A stretch of DNA of 64,000 bases from Chlorops oryzae (lineage: Eukaryota; Arthropoda; Insecta; Diptera; Chloropidae): contig CM035809.1 in the NCBI GenBank assembly GCA_020466095.1, positions 5,134,223-5,198,222 on the forward strand, given 5' to 3'. Shown here one piece after another: positions 1-11,499 of the stretch. Within the stretch, counting starts at the first letter, position 1; each line of letters opens with the position of its first letter. Both the position numbers and the translations under genes were made by a program. The notes beneath the pieces were generated by a model that saw nothing but the letters and a program-made list of their open reading frames with translations, had not been told where the DNA came from and ran no database searches.

Positions 1-423
1 AAGAAGGTCCTAAGGCAGCTTCAGAGGTGGTTAATAAAAAGAAATTTGGGGGCCTTTGAAAATAACTTCAGGTAAACAGTACTCCCTTAAAAATTCCCAC
101 ACCAAAAAAAAAAAAATTAATAAAAATTATCTTTGAAAGAATACCTCGAGGCCTTTTAGGGGATCACTCTCCTTTTTAGAGGGCTGGTCTGAATGTAACA
201 TCCATTTAATCATTGCCAAAAAAAAAGTGAAAATACATTCAAACCTCTCAATAATGCCACGCCCTCCCAAACAAGTACCTCATCCTCCCTAAAACAATTT
301 CGAAAGCGAACTTTTTCCACGTCATTTCAAATCCTTCATCGGGTTTTTTGTTACTTTTTTTTAAATATTTATTAAATAAGACAAAAATTCCCTTCAGGAC
401 AGAAGGAACCAAAAATCCCTTAA

Positions 424-557
424 CCCTTCAACGCATAAGGAACAAATCTGTTTCCACATAATTTTGACAATTTATAGCAAAATTGTCAATAGAAAATGGT
501 ATAAATCGTTAATTTTATATCGGTAAAAATTGGTCCTTATGCGTATACGTTAAAGGG
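424..557. mobile_element. piggyBac-like MITE with TTAA duplication
   Basis: A 134-bp segment with inverted ends. The left end reads CCCTTCAACGCATAAGG and the right end, on the opposite strand, reads CCCTTTAACGTATACGCATA. It is flanked on both sides by TTAA (420-423 and 558-561). A TTAA target and CCC-starting ends are typical of piggyBac-type non-autonomous elements. It has no coding capacity. The superfamily assignment is inferred from target site and ends only. Confidence 0.6.
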
Positions 558-1733
558 TTAAAATAATTTTTTTTCTTATCAAATAAATACTGAAAGAAAG
601 TCAAAAATCCCTACGAAGGATCTTAAAGGACGCGTAATAAATTCATTTTTGAGACAAGTCTTTAAAGGGTTAACATGAAGTGTGAAAAATAGCAAAAATT
701 ACGAAAACTAATCAACGAAGTAACGATTAAAAGAACAACTCACATTGAGGTAAGAAATTTTAAGCCTCAAAACCCCCCATCATCTATTCCACACGTACGC
801 ACAAACTAATAAAATTCGAATTTTTCATTGAAAAATGAACAAAAGGAAAAACTAAAAAAAAAAGTACGAATCATCATAAAAGAAATTTCCAATGAATTTT
901 CCAATTTTCTCAACTTCACCTCCAGCACTTTAGTGCAGTTCAATGCAGTTGTCCTGTCCCGTTTCGTCTCGCCTCGCCTCGCCGGATCTTGTGTTGTCTA
1001 TCTTGGTTTGGTCTCGTCTCTCAGAGAAGTAGTACTCATAGCCACAGCCGTCGTAGTTATAGTCATATCGAAGCTACCAATCATGCCTGCCTGCCATGAA
1101 TGCATGCATGCATGATGGAAATCGTTAAAAGTTCAAAATAAACCGACAGTAGCAACTGCAACAGCAACAACAACAAGAATAACAATCTCAAAAGCATTAA
1201 TGCCAATCAAGTCAATAAAACCGCAGGTAAGTCGCACAGGTATCTTGCGTCGTCCGTCCGTCCGTCGTCGTCGGTCTTGTGGTCTGATCGATCGGGCGAA
1301 CGCAGCAGAACCTTCAACCTTCTGGAATCGCTAAATGAGGTTTGAGTGCGGTTTGCACTATTCCTCGGCGTGTTTGTGTTTGTGTGTGTGTGTGTTCAAG
1401 GCGTGCACTTAAATGTATAAACAATTCAGGACTTCAATAGGCATTCAAAGTACTCAAACTCTTCGTAGCAACAATCAGAAGAAGAAGTACACGAACAACA
1501 ACAACGAAAAATAACAATGAAAGGAAGAATGAAGCGATTAGAGTTGCCGCCTAGAGTCAATTGTGTGCGCGACGTTGCAAAAGGGGAAAGAATGATGGGG
1601 AGTTTTTTCGAAGAAAGAGAAATTTGATTAAATGATTTCTTCTTGATGGGATTTTTTTCTCGTGGTTACATTAAGTTATTTTCTATGCAAGGCGAGAGCA
1701 AAAAAAAATGCAATGAAAAGGGAATTTCATCTA

Positions 1734-1891
1734 CAGTGTGCTCTCTGCTTACGGACACTCTTCTTAAGCGGAAACTTTTGGGACAACTCTAGTGTTCTTG
1801 TTTGTCAATTATTTTCCTCTTAAGCGAACGACCTTCTTTAGTGGACATATTTTTCGGTCCCGCAGATGTCCATTTAAGAGAGAATACACTA
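1734..1891. mobile_element. pogo-like MITE
   Basis: A short element with inverted ends CAGTGTGCTCTCTGCTTACG and, on the other strand, TAGTGTATTCTCTCTTAAAT, flanked by TA dinucleotides. The internal text 'cttaagcgg' and 'ttcggtccc' recurs in the copies at 35699, 52537 and 55618. CAGT ends with TA targets are typical of pogo/Tc1-mariner MITEs. It is non-coding. Confidence 0.6.
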
Positions 1892-2984
1892 TATTCTATG
1901 TAGGTAGATCGAACTCTTGGTATGAAGAGTGTTGCCCTATACAGCTCTATTCTAAATGAAGAATATTCACCGAATTTTTCTCCTAGAAATTTTTCTCCGC
2001 GATAAAAGGAATTATTCTAAGCGCCAATAAAACGAAGAATGTGACGATTTTTGCTTGAAAATGTTCGAAATTCTTGCTTTTTTATATTCTTTCCCAGTCT
2101 GTTTAGAATGGGAGAATCTTTTTCAAGCCCGCACGGAGAAATTCCCTGGGAATATCTATTTAGAATCGGCCTGATAGAGTATTAGCAGATTCAGGTCGAA
2201 GCGATAACACGAAGGAAGACATATGTATGTACCTCCTAGTTATCCATTTGGTAGAGAAAATTAGACTCATTTATGAACCGAGCCATATATTTTATGTTTG
2301 CAGACGGCAGCTCGGTGAGAGAAGTTAGAAAGAAGGAAGCGAGTAGCCGCCTGGGGCAGTCAATTAATGAATAAAAATGTATAAAAAATAAAAGAAATTA
2401 AAAAAAAAATTACTTAAAAATTCGGTACATGTGACTACCCTACCCAATTGTACCCTAGAGGCAGAGCCGACAAGAGCAATTATTGGCTTGTGGGGTTTTC
2501 TTTCCTAGGGTAGGGTGGTAAAAGGTAAAACCTCTCCTACATAGGGGTATGTCGGCATTGTGGGTTCCATTATATAGCCGGGGGCGCCCTTACAAGAAAA
2601 CAAAATCACGACAAAGAAATGTCAGATTTCTCTTCCCTATGGGTATAATTGCAGAAAGTCAGGGGACCGTTTATGCACCCGATGACCAAAATGTGACTAA
2701 AAAAACAAATAGCGTTCGGAGCCCCTTCCAAAATTCGAGGTATAGAGGGAAACTGCCCTTATCAACGGATTTCAGTTACGGTCTTATAAAGATTCACACA
2801 ACTCCAAAGAGATTTGCTTACGACGGATATAAATGACTACTTTTTGAAGAATAAACAGATTCTCCTCAAATAGAAAATATTCTAAATATTTATATGCATA
2901 CTTTTTGGTGCTGTGTCTATACAAATATAACTATGTATATATATTTATGGCTAATATGTTTATATATTTTTTGATTCAACTCAC

Positions 2985-3173
2985 CTGATGTGGTGACGGT
3001 GAGGCTTGTGATGGTTGCGGTGATGGACTTGGAGCATGACCAGGACTGCTACTTGGCGGTGGACCGCCATGTTGAGATTGATGTGGCGATGCTGGCGGCA
3101 ATGGATGTCCACCAGGTCCAGGACTAGGAGCAGGCGATGAACCACCCGGCCAAGGTCGATTTGGTTCAGGATA
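2985..3173 (-). CDS. osa: osa coding exon 3 (N-terminal low-complexity region)
   Basis: Sixty-three codons on the minus strand, starting YPEPNRPWPGGSS and ending PSPSPQPSQASPSPHQ. This Pro/Ser/Gly-rich text matches the Drosophila Osa N-terminal region nearly word for word, as I recall that protein. The acceptor is a pyrimidine tract ending TTTCATCAG (exon starts at 3173) and the donor is CAG|GTGAGT (exon ends at 2985). Length is divisible by three and both junctions are phase 0, so it joins exon 2 (…AYSTHQ) without a break. Osa is the ARID-containing, signature subunit of the BAP form of the Brahma SWI/SNF complex, acting in the nucleus. This disordered segment precedes the ARID DNA-binding domain, which is outside the window. 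Confidence 0.93.
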
Positions 3174-5658
3174 CTGATGAAAGAAGAAGAGAAAAAAAAA
3201 CAAGAGAATTTTAGTTATAGTTCGTTATATTTATACGGAGTTTCTCTAGGTATAAGCAAACCAATGTAATCCCCAGCAGCGAAATTAAATCGATTAAAAT
3301 TACCTCTTTTTTGAACATTTTTTATGGTGGTGTTTTATATCTTATTGAAACAGAAATTGAACCTTTTTTCTATTATCTTCCTGGTTCAGATTTTCTCTTC
3401 CCCTGAGTGAGACTACAATCTAGACTTTCTTGTTATTTTATCCTACTTTTTCCAAAGTTTTTTTCTACTTCGATGTGATTTTATATAAGGGCATCTATAA
3501 ACTAACATATATATATTTAGGAGCCTCCATTTACCTTTGTTGAGTTGGACTATACTCTAGACTTTCTTGGTATAAGTGTCCTAATTTGTTTTTATTTCAA
3601 TTTTCTATATCTTTTCCCTCGTTTGCTGAGAGCCCTCTAACATCAAAGCTTAATTTTTTCTATACCTCACCTTGTCCCCACTTTGGGGCCATATCGTTGA
3701 AACCTGATGCCTTAATCATTCGGTAAAAAATGTTGGTTATGGGATTTCTTTCAACATGGCAATCCTCCATGAGTGGGCCTTAATATAGAGGATTTTTATC
3801 CATTTATGAAAGAGATTATCGATTGATCGATTAGGAGGGTCGATTTTTACGATGGAGCCATCTAGGGGAAGATACTAGACGTATTTCTGGCGGCTCGAAC
3901 CCCATTTGAAAGACCGGAAGTCATGATATATTATTTTTTAATGCTTCACCTTAGCAAAATAGTTTTCTGCGCAGACTCGTGAAGCCGTCAGTAATAGCAA
4001 TGCCAGGTATTTCTCATTTTCGTGGATCTCTTTAATTTCATTTTTAATCTAGTTTTTAATAGAGAGCAGAATAAATGCCTTTTTTTTTTAAGTGTCCAAG
4101 GAAAAAGTGTCTCCAAAATACTAGAAGGGATTCTTCTTAAAAGAGTGTTCACGCCTAGGAGATTTCACTGATACATTGTATAGCAAATTGTTTTGATCTC
4201 CACTGTATGTATACATAGGACAGCTATTATCGATTATGGAGCAATAACTCCAATAAAAAAGGGGAAAATTAAATTTTCTCTTTTCACACTCAGAAAATGC
4301 AATACTTCCATTTTAATTAAAATTAATCGATAATGCATTAATCAAGTAAAATTATTTAGCACATTGAAAATTCACATTTTTTACAAAATAAATAATTTTT
4401 AGCATGCTTTAAGGCGCCATCGAGGCCAACTTAATTCAATTTAAATTCGTTTTCGCTATTAATTAAAAAATAAATAAGAAAAAATAGAAAGAAATTCGAT
4501 AACTTTTTGCTGCTCATTTTCCCCTGAAGCCCAAGCGCCCATCTCTCATTTCAATGTACCACCTACCAACAAAGCAGGTGGGGAAAAAATTGAGTGCAAA
4601 CTCTCATCCACATCAAGGATGTGTGGAAAAAAAATTTTTTTTCGCATGAAATCAAGCGAATATTTTCAATAAAAATACTCGAATGAAAAGAGGAAATTAA
4701 ATAGTTTTACGGAGAAAAATGAAATAAAATGAAAATTCAAATACGTGTATATTTGTTTTCCATTCTTTTGCTTTATTAGTCGCCATGACCACAGCGGAAA
4801 GCAGCATTTTCAGCATAAATAATTAAAAGTTGTGTTTGAACAGCGAAAGCACTGAAAAAAAAGCTTGTATGAAAAATAAAATTAAAGCCCGAACATCAAT
4901 TATTTTTTTTTTTTGTATGCGTACCGTTGAGCAGATTATTGAGGTCCTGCTGTGCTATGAGAGTAAAAAAAGAATTTTTTTCTTCATTATTTTCTCACGC
5001 GTATGTGAAACAAAAATAATTTCTGCTGACGTCGTCGTTCACGTCCTGCGTTGGAAAATGGAATATTTTTTAATTGAAAATGTTCAAATATAGGAAAACA
5101 ATTTTTATTTATTAAATGATTTTCACCGATATTTTTTTTTTATTTAAATTTCAAGGAATTTTCTTTTTATTTGTTTGAGGAAAATATTGGAAATAAAAAA
5201 TGAAACCATTTAATCGGAAATAAAATAAATAACTTTTTCATGTTTTTACCATTTTAATTGGCATTTCTATATTATGAATTCTTTTCCTGGTATTTTTTTT
5301 ATTTAATTAGGAAATGTTATTTTATTTTATTTCATTTTAATTTAAATGGAAATACTCAATGTTCTGTTTGTGAAAAGAAAGAATTTCATTTTAAAATTTT
5401 TTTATTGGAGTTCTTTCTTTAACCGACAAAAGCTGTCCTATGCATAGATACAGTGGAGATCATAACAATGTGTTATATGTAGCAGTGAAATCTCTTTAAC
5501 CCCTTTCATAAGAACACCCCATTCAACTGTGATGCTTGTGTTTTGAAGCCACTTTTTCTTTGGATACATAGTAAAATGACTGTTATTCTGCTTTCTATAG
5601 AAAATTTGGTTAAAAATGCTTTTTTTTAAATCCCTAAAAATGAGAAAATACCTCAATC

Positions 5659-6769
5659 CCCAAGTAGCAAAATAGGTCGAAAATTGGTAAATTCTTACCT
5701 ATATTAGGTCAGAATATTTACTTGACCTAACCTAAATAGGTCGAAATTACGTCGATTCGACGTCGAGTCGACGTAAGTGGGGAATAGATTGGAAGTCGAT
5801 TGGCGGTAATAATAGGTCATAATAGGGCATTTCGACTTCAAAGTCAGGGCGAAAAGAAGTCCGTTTACCTAATATTAGTCGAAAAGAAGTCGCAATGACC
5901 AATTTTCGACCTAATTGGACTTATGAGTAAAACGAAAGAGAACGTAAAAGGAAACGAAAAAAGTGAGAGAGAGAGTAACAGAGAAAGATATAAATACATA
6001 ATATCTTACTCAGTCATTCGTATTACTCGAAAGCAGAAATGAACGAGAGATTTTCTTCTTCGTGTGTCTTAAGAAATAAATAATAAATAAAATATGGACT
6101 TCATTAAAAATTATTTTGCGCTTAATAAGTCCCAAAAACATATGCCCGCTGAGATTTTTCGTGAAAGTGTTCCTTCTACTTCTTCATTTTTAAGGGGCTT
6201 TCTCATTGATGGAAATTAAATGAATATTGCTTGAAAAAAATTGTTTTTCTTAAAGAAAAAACATATGCAGAAGAATAATTCTCAATTTGCCATTCGAAAA
6301 ACATGGCGGAGCTCGACCTATTTTGACCTATTTCGACTTTAAAGTCAAACCGACTATGAAGTCCGAAAATCAAGTCCGCTCGACTTTGAAGTCGAAGCAT
6401 GCAACAAAATAAGTCAACTTTTGACCCTATTTCGCCCTATAAGTCAAACGGACTTTAAAGTCGAATTTTAGTCAAAAAATTGGTCTGTTTGCCTTGAAAA
6501 ATTACCTAATTTGGAATTCAAAGTTAAGTCAATTTTAAGTCACTCAATAGGGAATTTTTTTACCTATTTTCGACCAAAAATCGACTTGGAAGTCGAAGCG
6601 ACTTTGAAGTCATGAAATAGGTAGAATAGAGGTAATTTGGACCTTCGAAACGGACTTTTAAGTTAGGTCATATTTAAGGCCGGAAAATAGGTCAGAAATA
6701 GGGTATTTTCAACCAAAATAGGTCGATTCGACTTGCTGCTGGTCGAATCGCTCTATTTTGCTGCTTGGG
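5659..6769. mobile_element. TIR element built of repeated gtcgaa/aagtc words
   Basis: A 1.1-kb element with inverted ends: left CCCAAGTAGCAAAATAGGTC, right (opposite strand) CCCAAGCAGCAAAATAGAGC. The first and last 400-500 bases are dominated by 'gtcgaa', 'gtcgatt', 'aaagtc' and palindromic combinations. The centre (about 5940-6290) is ordinary AT-rich sequence. No transposase frame is present. No clear target duplication is visible (flanks 'ctcaatc' and 'tctggca'). The superfamily is not recognised. It resembles in style the word-repeat elements at 9695-10667 and 35450-37009. Confidence 0.65.
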
Positions 6770-7168
6770 TCTGGCATCACTTTTAGTGACGGCTTCAGGA
6801 GTGTGCGTAGAAAATTTTTTTGCGAAGGTTTTAAGGCATTACAAAATAATATATCTTGACCTCTTTCTTGGTGATTCCCCACATATCCGCTATGTATACC
6901 TCTTGTATCAGTGATGCCGACTTAGCGCTTTTTGCGCTAGATCTAGCGCTTTTGGAAGGCCCGAGACGCGAAAACTTCTTTTTACCGCTAAGCTATTTTC
7001 GCGCGAAATCTAACGCTTTTTCGTTGCGTTCATTTAAGTTTTCAAAGTAGCTTTTCCTTCAATTTTTAACATTAAAATGAGCATTTTTCACTTAGGTACT
7101 CACCAAAAGTATTTTTCTCTCGCTCTTTTTGTGCCTGCCGAGTAACACACCATAGCAGACCTTAGATG

Positions 7169-8384
7169 TAGAGCTGGAGAATAAATCGGTAGCACTATCG
7201 ATACTATCGATAGTTTCAAACTATCGAAAACAGCGATGGTTTTTGAAGACTATCGATAATTTTGATTCATGGAAATTTACTTTAGCATTGGAAAGGTGGT
7301 GCTGGCGGTGACAGAGGGCTGTCTTCTTTTTAAAATGGACAGATTCCTAAAAAAGCCTTTATTTAGATAAGGCCGAGAACTGCTCGAAAAGTCATCTTTC
7401 AATTATCAAAATTATCGATTGATAAAATTATTGATAATCGAAAATATCGATGATGATGGTGAGGTTGGTGATGATGGTGATATTAATGGTAATGATGAGA
7501 TGGTGATGATGATGATGTTTGTGATGATGATGATGGTGGTGGTGATGATGATGATGATGGTGGTGGTGATGATGATGATGATAATGGTGATGATAGCGAT
7601 GATGATGATAATGGTGATGATGGTGATGGTAATGATGATGGTGAGGTTGGTGATGATGGTGGGGTTGGTGATGATGATGGTGTAATGATGATGGTGTTAA
7701 TGATGGTGGTGATGATGATGATAATGGTGATGATGATGATGATAATGGTGATGGTAATGGTGATGGTGATGATGATGGTGAGGTTGGTGATGATGGTGGG
7801 GTTGGTGATGATGATGGTGATAATGGTGTAATGATGATGGTGGTGATGATGATTATGATGGTGTTGATGAATGTGATGGTGTTGATGATGGTGAGGTTGG
7901 TGATGATGATGGGGATGGTGGTGTGGTTGGTGATGGTGTTTATGGTGATGGTGGAGATGATGGTGTTTATGGTGATGGTGGAGATGATAGTGTTTATGGT
8001 GATGATGGTGTTGATGGTGATGATGATGGTGATGATGATGGTGATGATGATGGTGATGATGATGGTGTGATGATGATGATGGTGATGATGACGATGTTGG
8101 TGATTATGGTGATGATGATGATGATGGTGTTGTTGGTGATGATGATGATGAAGATAATGGTGGTGATGATGATGATAATGGTGTTGTTGATGGTGATTAT
8201 GGAGATTATGGTGATGATGGTGTTGATGATGATAATGGTGGTGATGATGATGATGTTGGTGTTGTTGATGGTGATTATGGAGATGATGGTGTTGATGATT
8301 ATGATGGTGTTGATGGTGTTGATGATGATGATGATGATGGTGTTTAAATTTTAAAATGTACCTTCCGATAGTTCTCCAGCTCTA
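7169..8384. mobile_element. hAT-type MITE carrying a large GAT/GGT microsatellite
   Basis: Inverted ends TAGAGCTGGAGAATAAATCG and, on the opposite strand, TAGAGCTGGAGAACTATCGG. The flanking 8-mers CTTAGATG (7161-7168) and CTGAGATG (8385-8392) differ at one base, fitting an aged 8-bp target duplication. Just inside the left end are several 'tatcgata' palindromes. Almost the whole interior is the GAT-type repeat described separately. It has no transposase and is nested in the composite hAT element at 6909-9504. Confidence 0.72.
7447..8345. repeat. Imperfect (GATGATGGT)n microsatellite, about 0.9 kb
   Basis: Long run of ATG, GTG and GTT triplets (gatgatggtgatgatgatgg and variants) with regional sub-patterns such as 'ggtgaggttggtgatgatggt' (about 7640, 7790, 7900). 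All frames give Met/Val/Asp-rich nonsense, so it is not coding. It lies inside the hAT-type MITE and has evidently expanded there. Confidence 0.9.
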
Positions 8385-8790
8385 CTGAGATGACTGAGAA
8401 TTTCTTCAATTCATGTCTTTATATACGTTTCCGAAATCATGAATTCAGTGAGAATTGTAGGAATTTTTTGAAAAAAAGTACCATTTCTCGGGGTAGTTTT
8501 GCATTTGGAGGGAAATAATGATTGGAAATTTGTTTTCAGGACGAATACCATCAAAGGGAACTATGAGCGTATTCGGAGGGTGCTTTTGGGGGTTCAAGCC
8601 CCCCCTCGAAATGTGCGGAATTACAAAGGGGATTGAGAAAATGATCTCGGTGGATAGTTTTGTTATGCCTTAAACTTCTTCCCAAATAATTTTCTGCGTC
8701 GGTGCGTTTTGGTGCGTTTTCATGTCCCCACGAACCCCACCATGGCTTGTTTTAAATCAGCCCTCGGACTTAACGAGTCATAGACCTAAG

Positions 8791-9504
8791 CAGTGATGCC
8801 AAATTAGCGTTTTTCGCTTTTGGAAGGCCCGCGGCGCGAAAACGTCTTTTCAGCGCCAAGCTATTTTCGCGCGAAATCTAACGCTTTTTCATTACAGTTT
8901 TTAAAGTAGTTTTCCTTCAAGTTTTAACATTGCAATAGCGTAAGCCAAGTATTGCTTCCTAACACAACAGCTAAAAGATGAACCAATGATGAATCTGGCT
9001 GCTTTAATTTTGTGATTGCGTTTAGACGAGAGAAACATTGTGCGTGACTATTTTGTGATATAGAATGGCATATGGGAAAGAAAGAGATGGTTGTTCGGTG
9101 CCTTAGTCGCATCGATTCTAATCTAAACGCAGACTTCTAAGAAGCATATTTAATCATTTGTTTTATAATAAATATTCAAAGAGAAAAAAAAACATCAAAA
9201 TATACTACAGTAGAACTTCCTTATAATGAAGTCGCACGGGACCAGAAAATCATTTCATTATATAGAAATTTCATTTTACAGAAATTATTAACACGAACAC
9301 TGAAAGTGGAACGAAAAAGCTGTGCGTTTGAAATTATTTCATGGTAGGGAGAACTTCATTGTATAGACGTTCACTATACGGAAGTTCGACTGTATGATCT
9401 TTTTAGAAAAAGAACACGTTCCCTACCAAAAACGCTTTTTGAAATTAGAAATGGGGAATAATTGATTTCCGGTGCTTTTTGCTTCTGAGGATTTGGCAAC
9501 ACTG
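8791..9504. mobile_element. Inner hAT-family copy sharing the outer 3' end
   Basis: Starts CAGTGATGCCAAATTAGCG at 8791 and could run to the right end at 9504 (opposite strand CAGTGTTGCCAAAT), which would be a conventional 0.7-kb MITE. However, its left flank (gacctaag) does not match the right flank (tcttgtat); the right flank instead matches the outer copy. It is therefore either a partial internal duplication or a nested copy whose own right end was lost. It contains the pogo-like MITE 9208-9392. Confidence 0.55.
9208..9392. mobile_element. pogo-like MITE, intact ends
   Basis: 185 bp with inverted ends CAGTAGAACTTCCTTATAAT and, on the opposite strand, CAGTCGAACTTCCGTATAGT, and TA on both sides (9206-9207, 9393-9394). 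The interior is non-coding. CAGT ends plus TA targets fit pogo-group Tc1/mariner MITEs. It is nested in the hAT-type element. Confidence 0.68.
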
Positions 9505-9735
9505 TCTTGTATCTTCCCCTCGATGGCTTCTTGGTAAAATTCGACCTCTCAATTGAGAATCTGGCTCATAAATGAATAAAATGCGCCCAACATGAAAGCA
9601 TACTCTTGAGAAATTTCCTTATATAAATAAATACTAAGGTAAGTGTACCACGTAAGGCCCACCTAACACCTTTTCGATTACAGCGTACAACCCACCCAAC
9701 ATTTGGAAGACTGTTTTATGAGAAGATTAATTTAC

Positions 9736-9977
9736 GAGTCTTTTTCGAGCCCCCTTCATGATTAGAAAATGATTGATCACATGCACGATTAAAAGAAGAC
9801 TCGAAAACGACTCTCCAATATGTTTCAAAAGCGAGTCGTTTTTCAATAACACAGATGAGTCTTTTTCGAGCCCTCTTGATGATTGAAAAGTGATCGATCA
9901 CATGCACGATTAAAATAAGACCCGAAAACGACTCTTCAATATGTTTCAAAAGCGAGTCGTATTCAAATTACAAAAAC
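9736..9977. repeat. 121-bp direct duplication
   Basis: Two adjacent copies, offset 121 bases, each running from 'gagtctttttcgagccc' through 'gatcacatgcacgattaaaa' to 'tcaaaagcgagtcgt'. The copies differ at scattered bases, so the duplication is not recent. Confidence 0.85.
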
Positions 9978-10142
9978 AAAATATCGAGCAATCGCCAATT
10001 AATCACGAATGGGATTGAAATATGATCATTCAAATTATTTCTATCTTATATGTCACTCAATATTTGACTCAAAATTGAATTGAATGGAATTTGACTTTAA
10101 AGTTATAAACGAAAAATTTCCATGACTTTCGATTTGGAATGC

Positions 10143-10208
10143 TTGGTGTCGACGGGTGAGCACAGGACTAGAAAACGAGAGTTCCTAGGTTCAAATCCCA
10201 CATGAGGC
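10143..10208 (+). other. tRNA-like segment (possible tRNA-Ser-derived SINE or pseudogene)
   Basis: Contains 'ggactagaaa' followed by 'ctaggttcaaatccc'. The latter fits the internal B-box / T-arm of a tRNA, and 'gactagaaa' resembles the anticodon loop of tRNA-Ser(AGA). 'gtcgacgggtgagcac' is a plausible degenerate A-box. The acceptor stem pairs poorly (tgctt / gaggca) and an A-rich run follows. This favours a tRNA-derived retroposon head or decayed pseudogene over a working tRNA. Confidence 0.35.
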
Positions 10209-10349
10209 AAAGGAAAAAAAAATTTTGAATTCATAATAATAATACATATAACATCATAACATATGCACAGAAAAGCCAAAAATTGTGTAATTGATTAAAA
10301 AAAAAAATTTTATTTTTTTTTTATTTTTAGAAAGCAAATGACTATAAAT

Positions 10350-10450
10350 ATGAGTCGTAGAAGACTCCAAAATGACAGCAAATATGAGTCGTAGAAGACT
10401 CGAAAATGATAGCAAATATGAGTCGTAGAAGACTCGAAAATAGTAACAAA
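10350..10450. repeat. 34-bp minisatellite, about three units
   Basis: Units of 34 bases ('atgagtcgtagaagactcga' plus 'aaatgatagcaaat') start at 10350, 10384 and 10418, then decay into looser 'gactcgaaaatgataacaaat' repeats to about 10520. It is internal to the element at 9695-10667. Confidence 0.8.
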
Positions 10451-11499
10451 TATGACTCGAAAATGATAACAAATATTACTCGAAAATGACTCGCAAATGA
10501 TATCAAATATGACTCCCTAAGAAGAGTCGCGGCTAGGGTTCCAATTTCTCCCGACAAAAGTATCATTTTTGATCAGAAAACGAGCGCATATTTGATCTTT
10601 TTAATCAAAAAGGCGACTCGAAAAAAAGACTCGCTTTTGATCAAAAATTTCGAAAAATGCTAGCTGGGAAAGTATTGATGATAGAAACCCGATTGTTTTT
10701 GTGTTGTTTTATTTGATAAATTTTCTATAGAAAAACAAAAAATTCTACCAAAAATCATTATCGGAAAAGCTCCTAAAATGCGATTTAAAAAAACGTCATT
10801 TTGGGCCTTACGAGGAACATGTGTACCTTAAAAGGCCCACTTACTCCTTGTTTGAGATAATGAACCCAAACTTGCATTCATTACTTTTGAAAGCCTTTTA
10901 TGTTAATTTATATTGTAAAAGCTAGTAAAAAAAATTAAAATATCAGACAAAATTCGTTTATTTAAAAAAAAACTTAACGAATGTTACTAACCTGTTTTTG
11001 ATTAAGAATTAAAGATTAAACGCTATTTAAGCAAAAAAAGGTATAGTTGCCGTCTTTTGACCTCAGTTGCTCTGATATATTATATATAGGGCGGATCTTC
11101 AATTTTGAGGCAATTCAAAAACTCGAATTTCTTTTTCCTCCTATGCATTTCAACTAGTTTTTTAGGCTTCCCCGGAGAGTCTATTTGATTGAGAAGATAT
11201 ATAAGTCTCAATTTTTGTTCCAATAAGACCAAGCCTGTGGCACCATTGACCGTTCAGGGCTAAAAATTACTTTTCAGAGTCCAAAATTAAAGTTTTAAGG
11301 CTTTAATCAACCATTGAAAATCACTGCCCCATACAATTATGCTTCATTATTTTTAAGATTGAAGATTATTTACCACAGATTCATTTTCTCTTTTCGATTG
11401 CATTTGTTTTTAGATGCGAAGATTGAACTTAACCGAAGCGTAAAATGTGAGAAATTTAGTAGCCATTGACAAGGGTATCGCAATGCAAAATGTGCATTC

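Larger units (their letters stand above)
1..2984 (-). other. osa: osa intron downstream of exon 3 (partial)
   Basis: This is intron sequence on the minus-strand gene, starting at the exon 3 donor (GTGAGT, read on the minus strand from 2984) and running off the left edge. The next coding exon is not in the window. It contains a piggyBac-like MITE (424-557) and a pogo-like MITE (1734-1891). An inverted pair CTACCCTACCC / GGGTAGGGTGG sits at about 2439-2519. A 95-codon open frame at 2549-2836 resembles nothing I recognise. The remainder is unique AT-rich sequence with no other visible gene. Confidence 0.75.
6909..9504. mobile_element. Composite hAT-type element with 8-bp target duplication
   Basis: The left end CAGTGATGCC and the right end (opposite strand) CAGTGTTGCC are hAT-style termini. 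The 8 bases immediately outside, TCTTGTAT, are identical on both sides (6901-6908 and 9505-9512), as expected for a hAT target duplication. A second copy of the left end (CAGTGATGCCAAATTAGCG) begins at 8791 inside the element and is homologous to 6909-7075 for about 150 bases, including 'ttggaaggcccg' and 'cgcgcgaaatctaacgc'. Two younger MITEs sit within it (7169-8384 and 9208-9392). No transposase is present. Confidence 0.7.
9695..10667. mobile_element. Probable TIR element with gactcg word repeats
   Basis: The right end is CCCAGCTAGCATTTTTCGAA on the opposite strand, ending at 10667. A looser match, CCCAACATTTGGAAGACT, starts at 9695. The interior is full of 'gactcg', 'gagtcg' and 'tgatcaaaa' words. 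It holds a 121-bp direct duplication (9736 and 9857, each starting gagtctttttcgagccc) and a 34-bp array (10350-10450). A tRNA-like segment lies at 10143-10208. No transposase is visible. Boundaries are uncertain on the left. Confidence 0.45.

Noticed and set aside
2549..2836. 95-codon plus-strand frame with mixed composition
   Set aside because: Looks less biased than most, but has no homology I recognise and no splice or promoter context; insufficient to call a gene.
7419..8354. Met/Val/Asp-rich frames
   Set aside because: They are the GAT microsatellite inside a hAT MITE.
9648..10850. Direct repeat of 'gtaaggcccacc' / 'aaaggcccactt' as target duplication of a larger element
   Set aside because: The repeats are direct but imperfect and too long for a plausible target duplication, and no inverted ends sit next to them.
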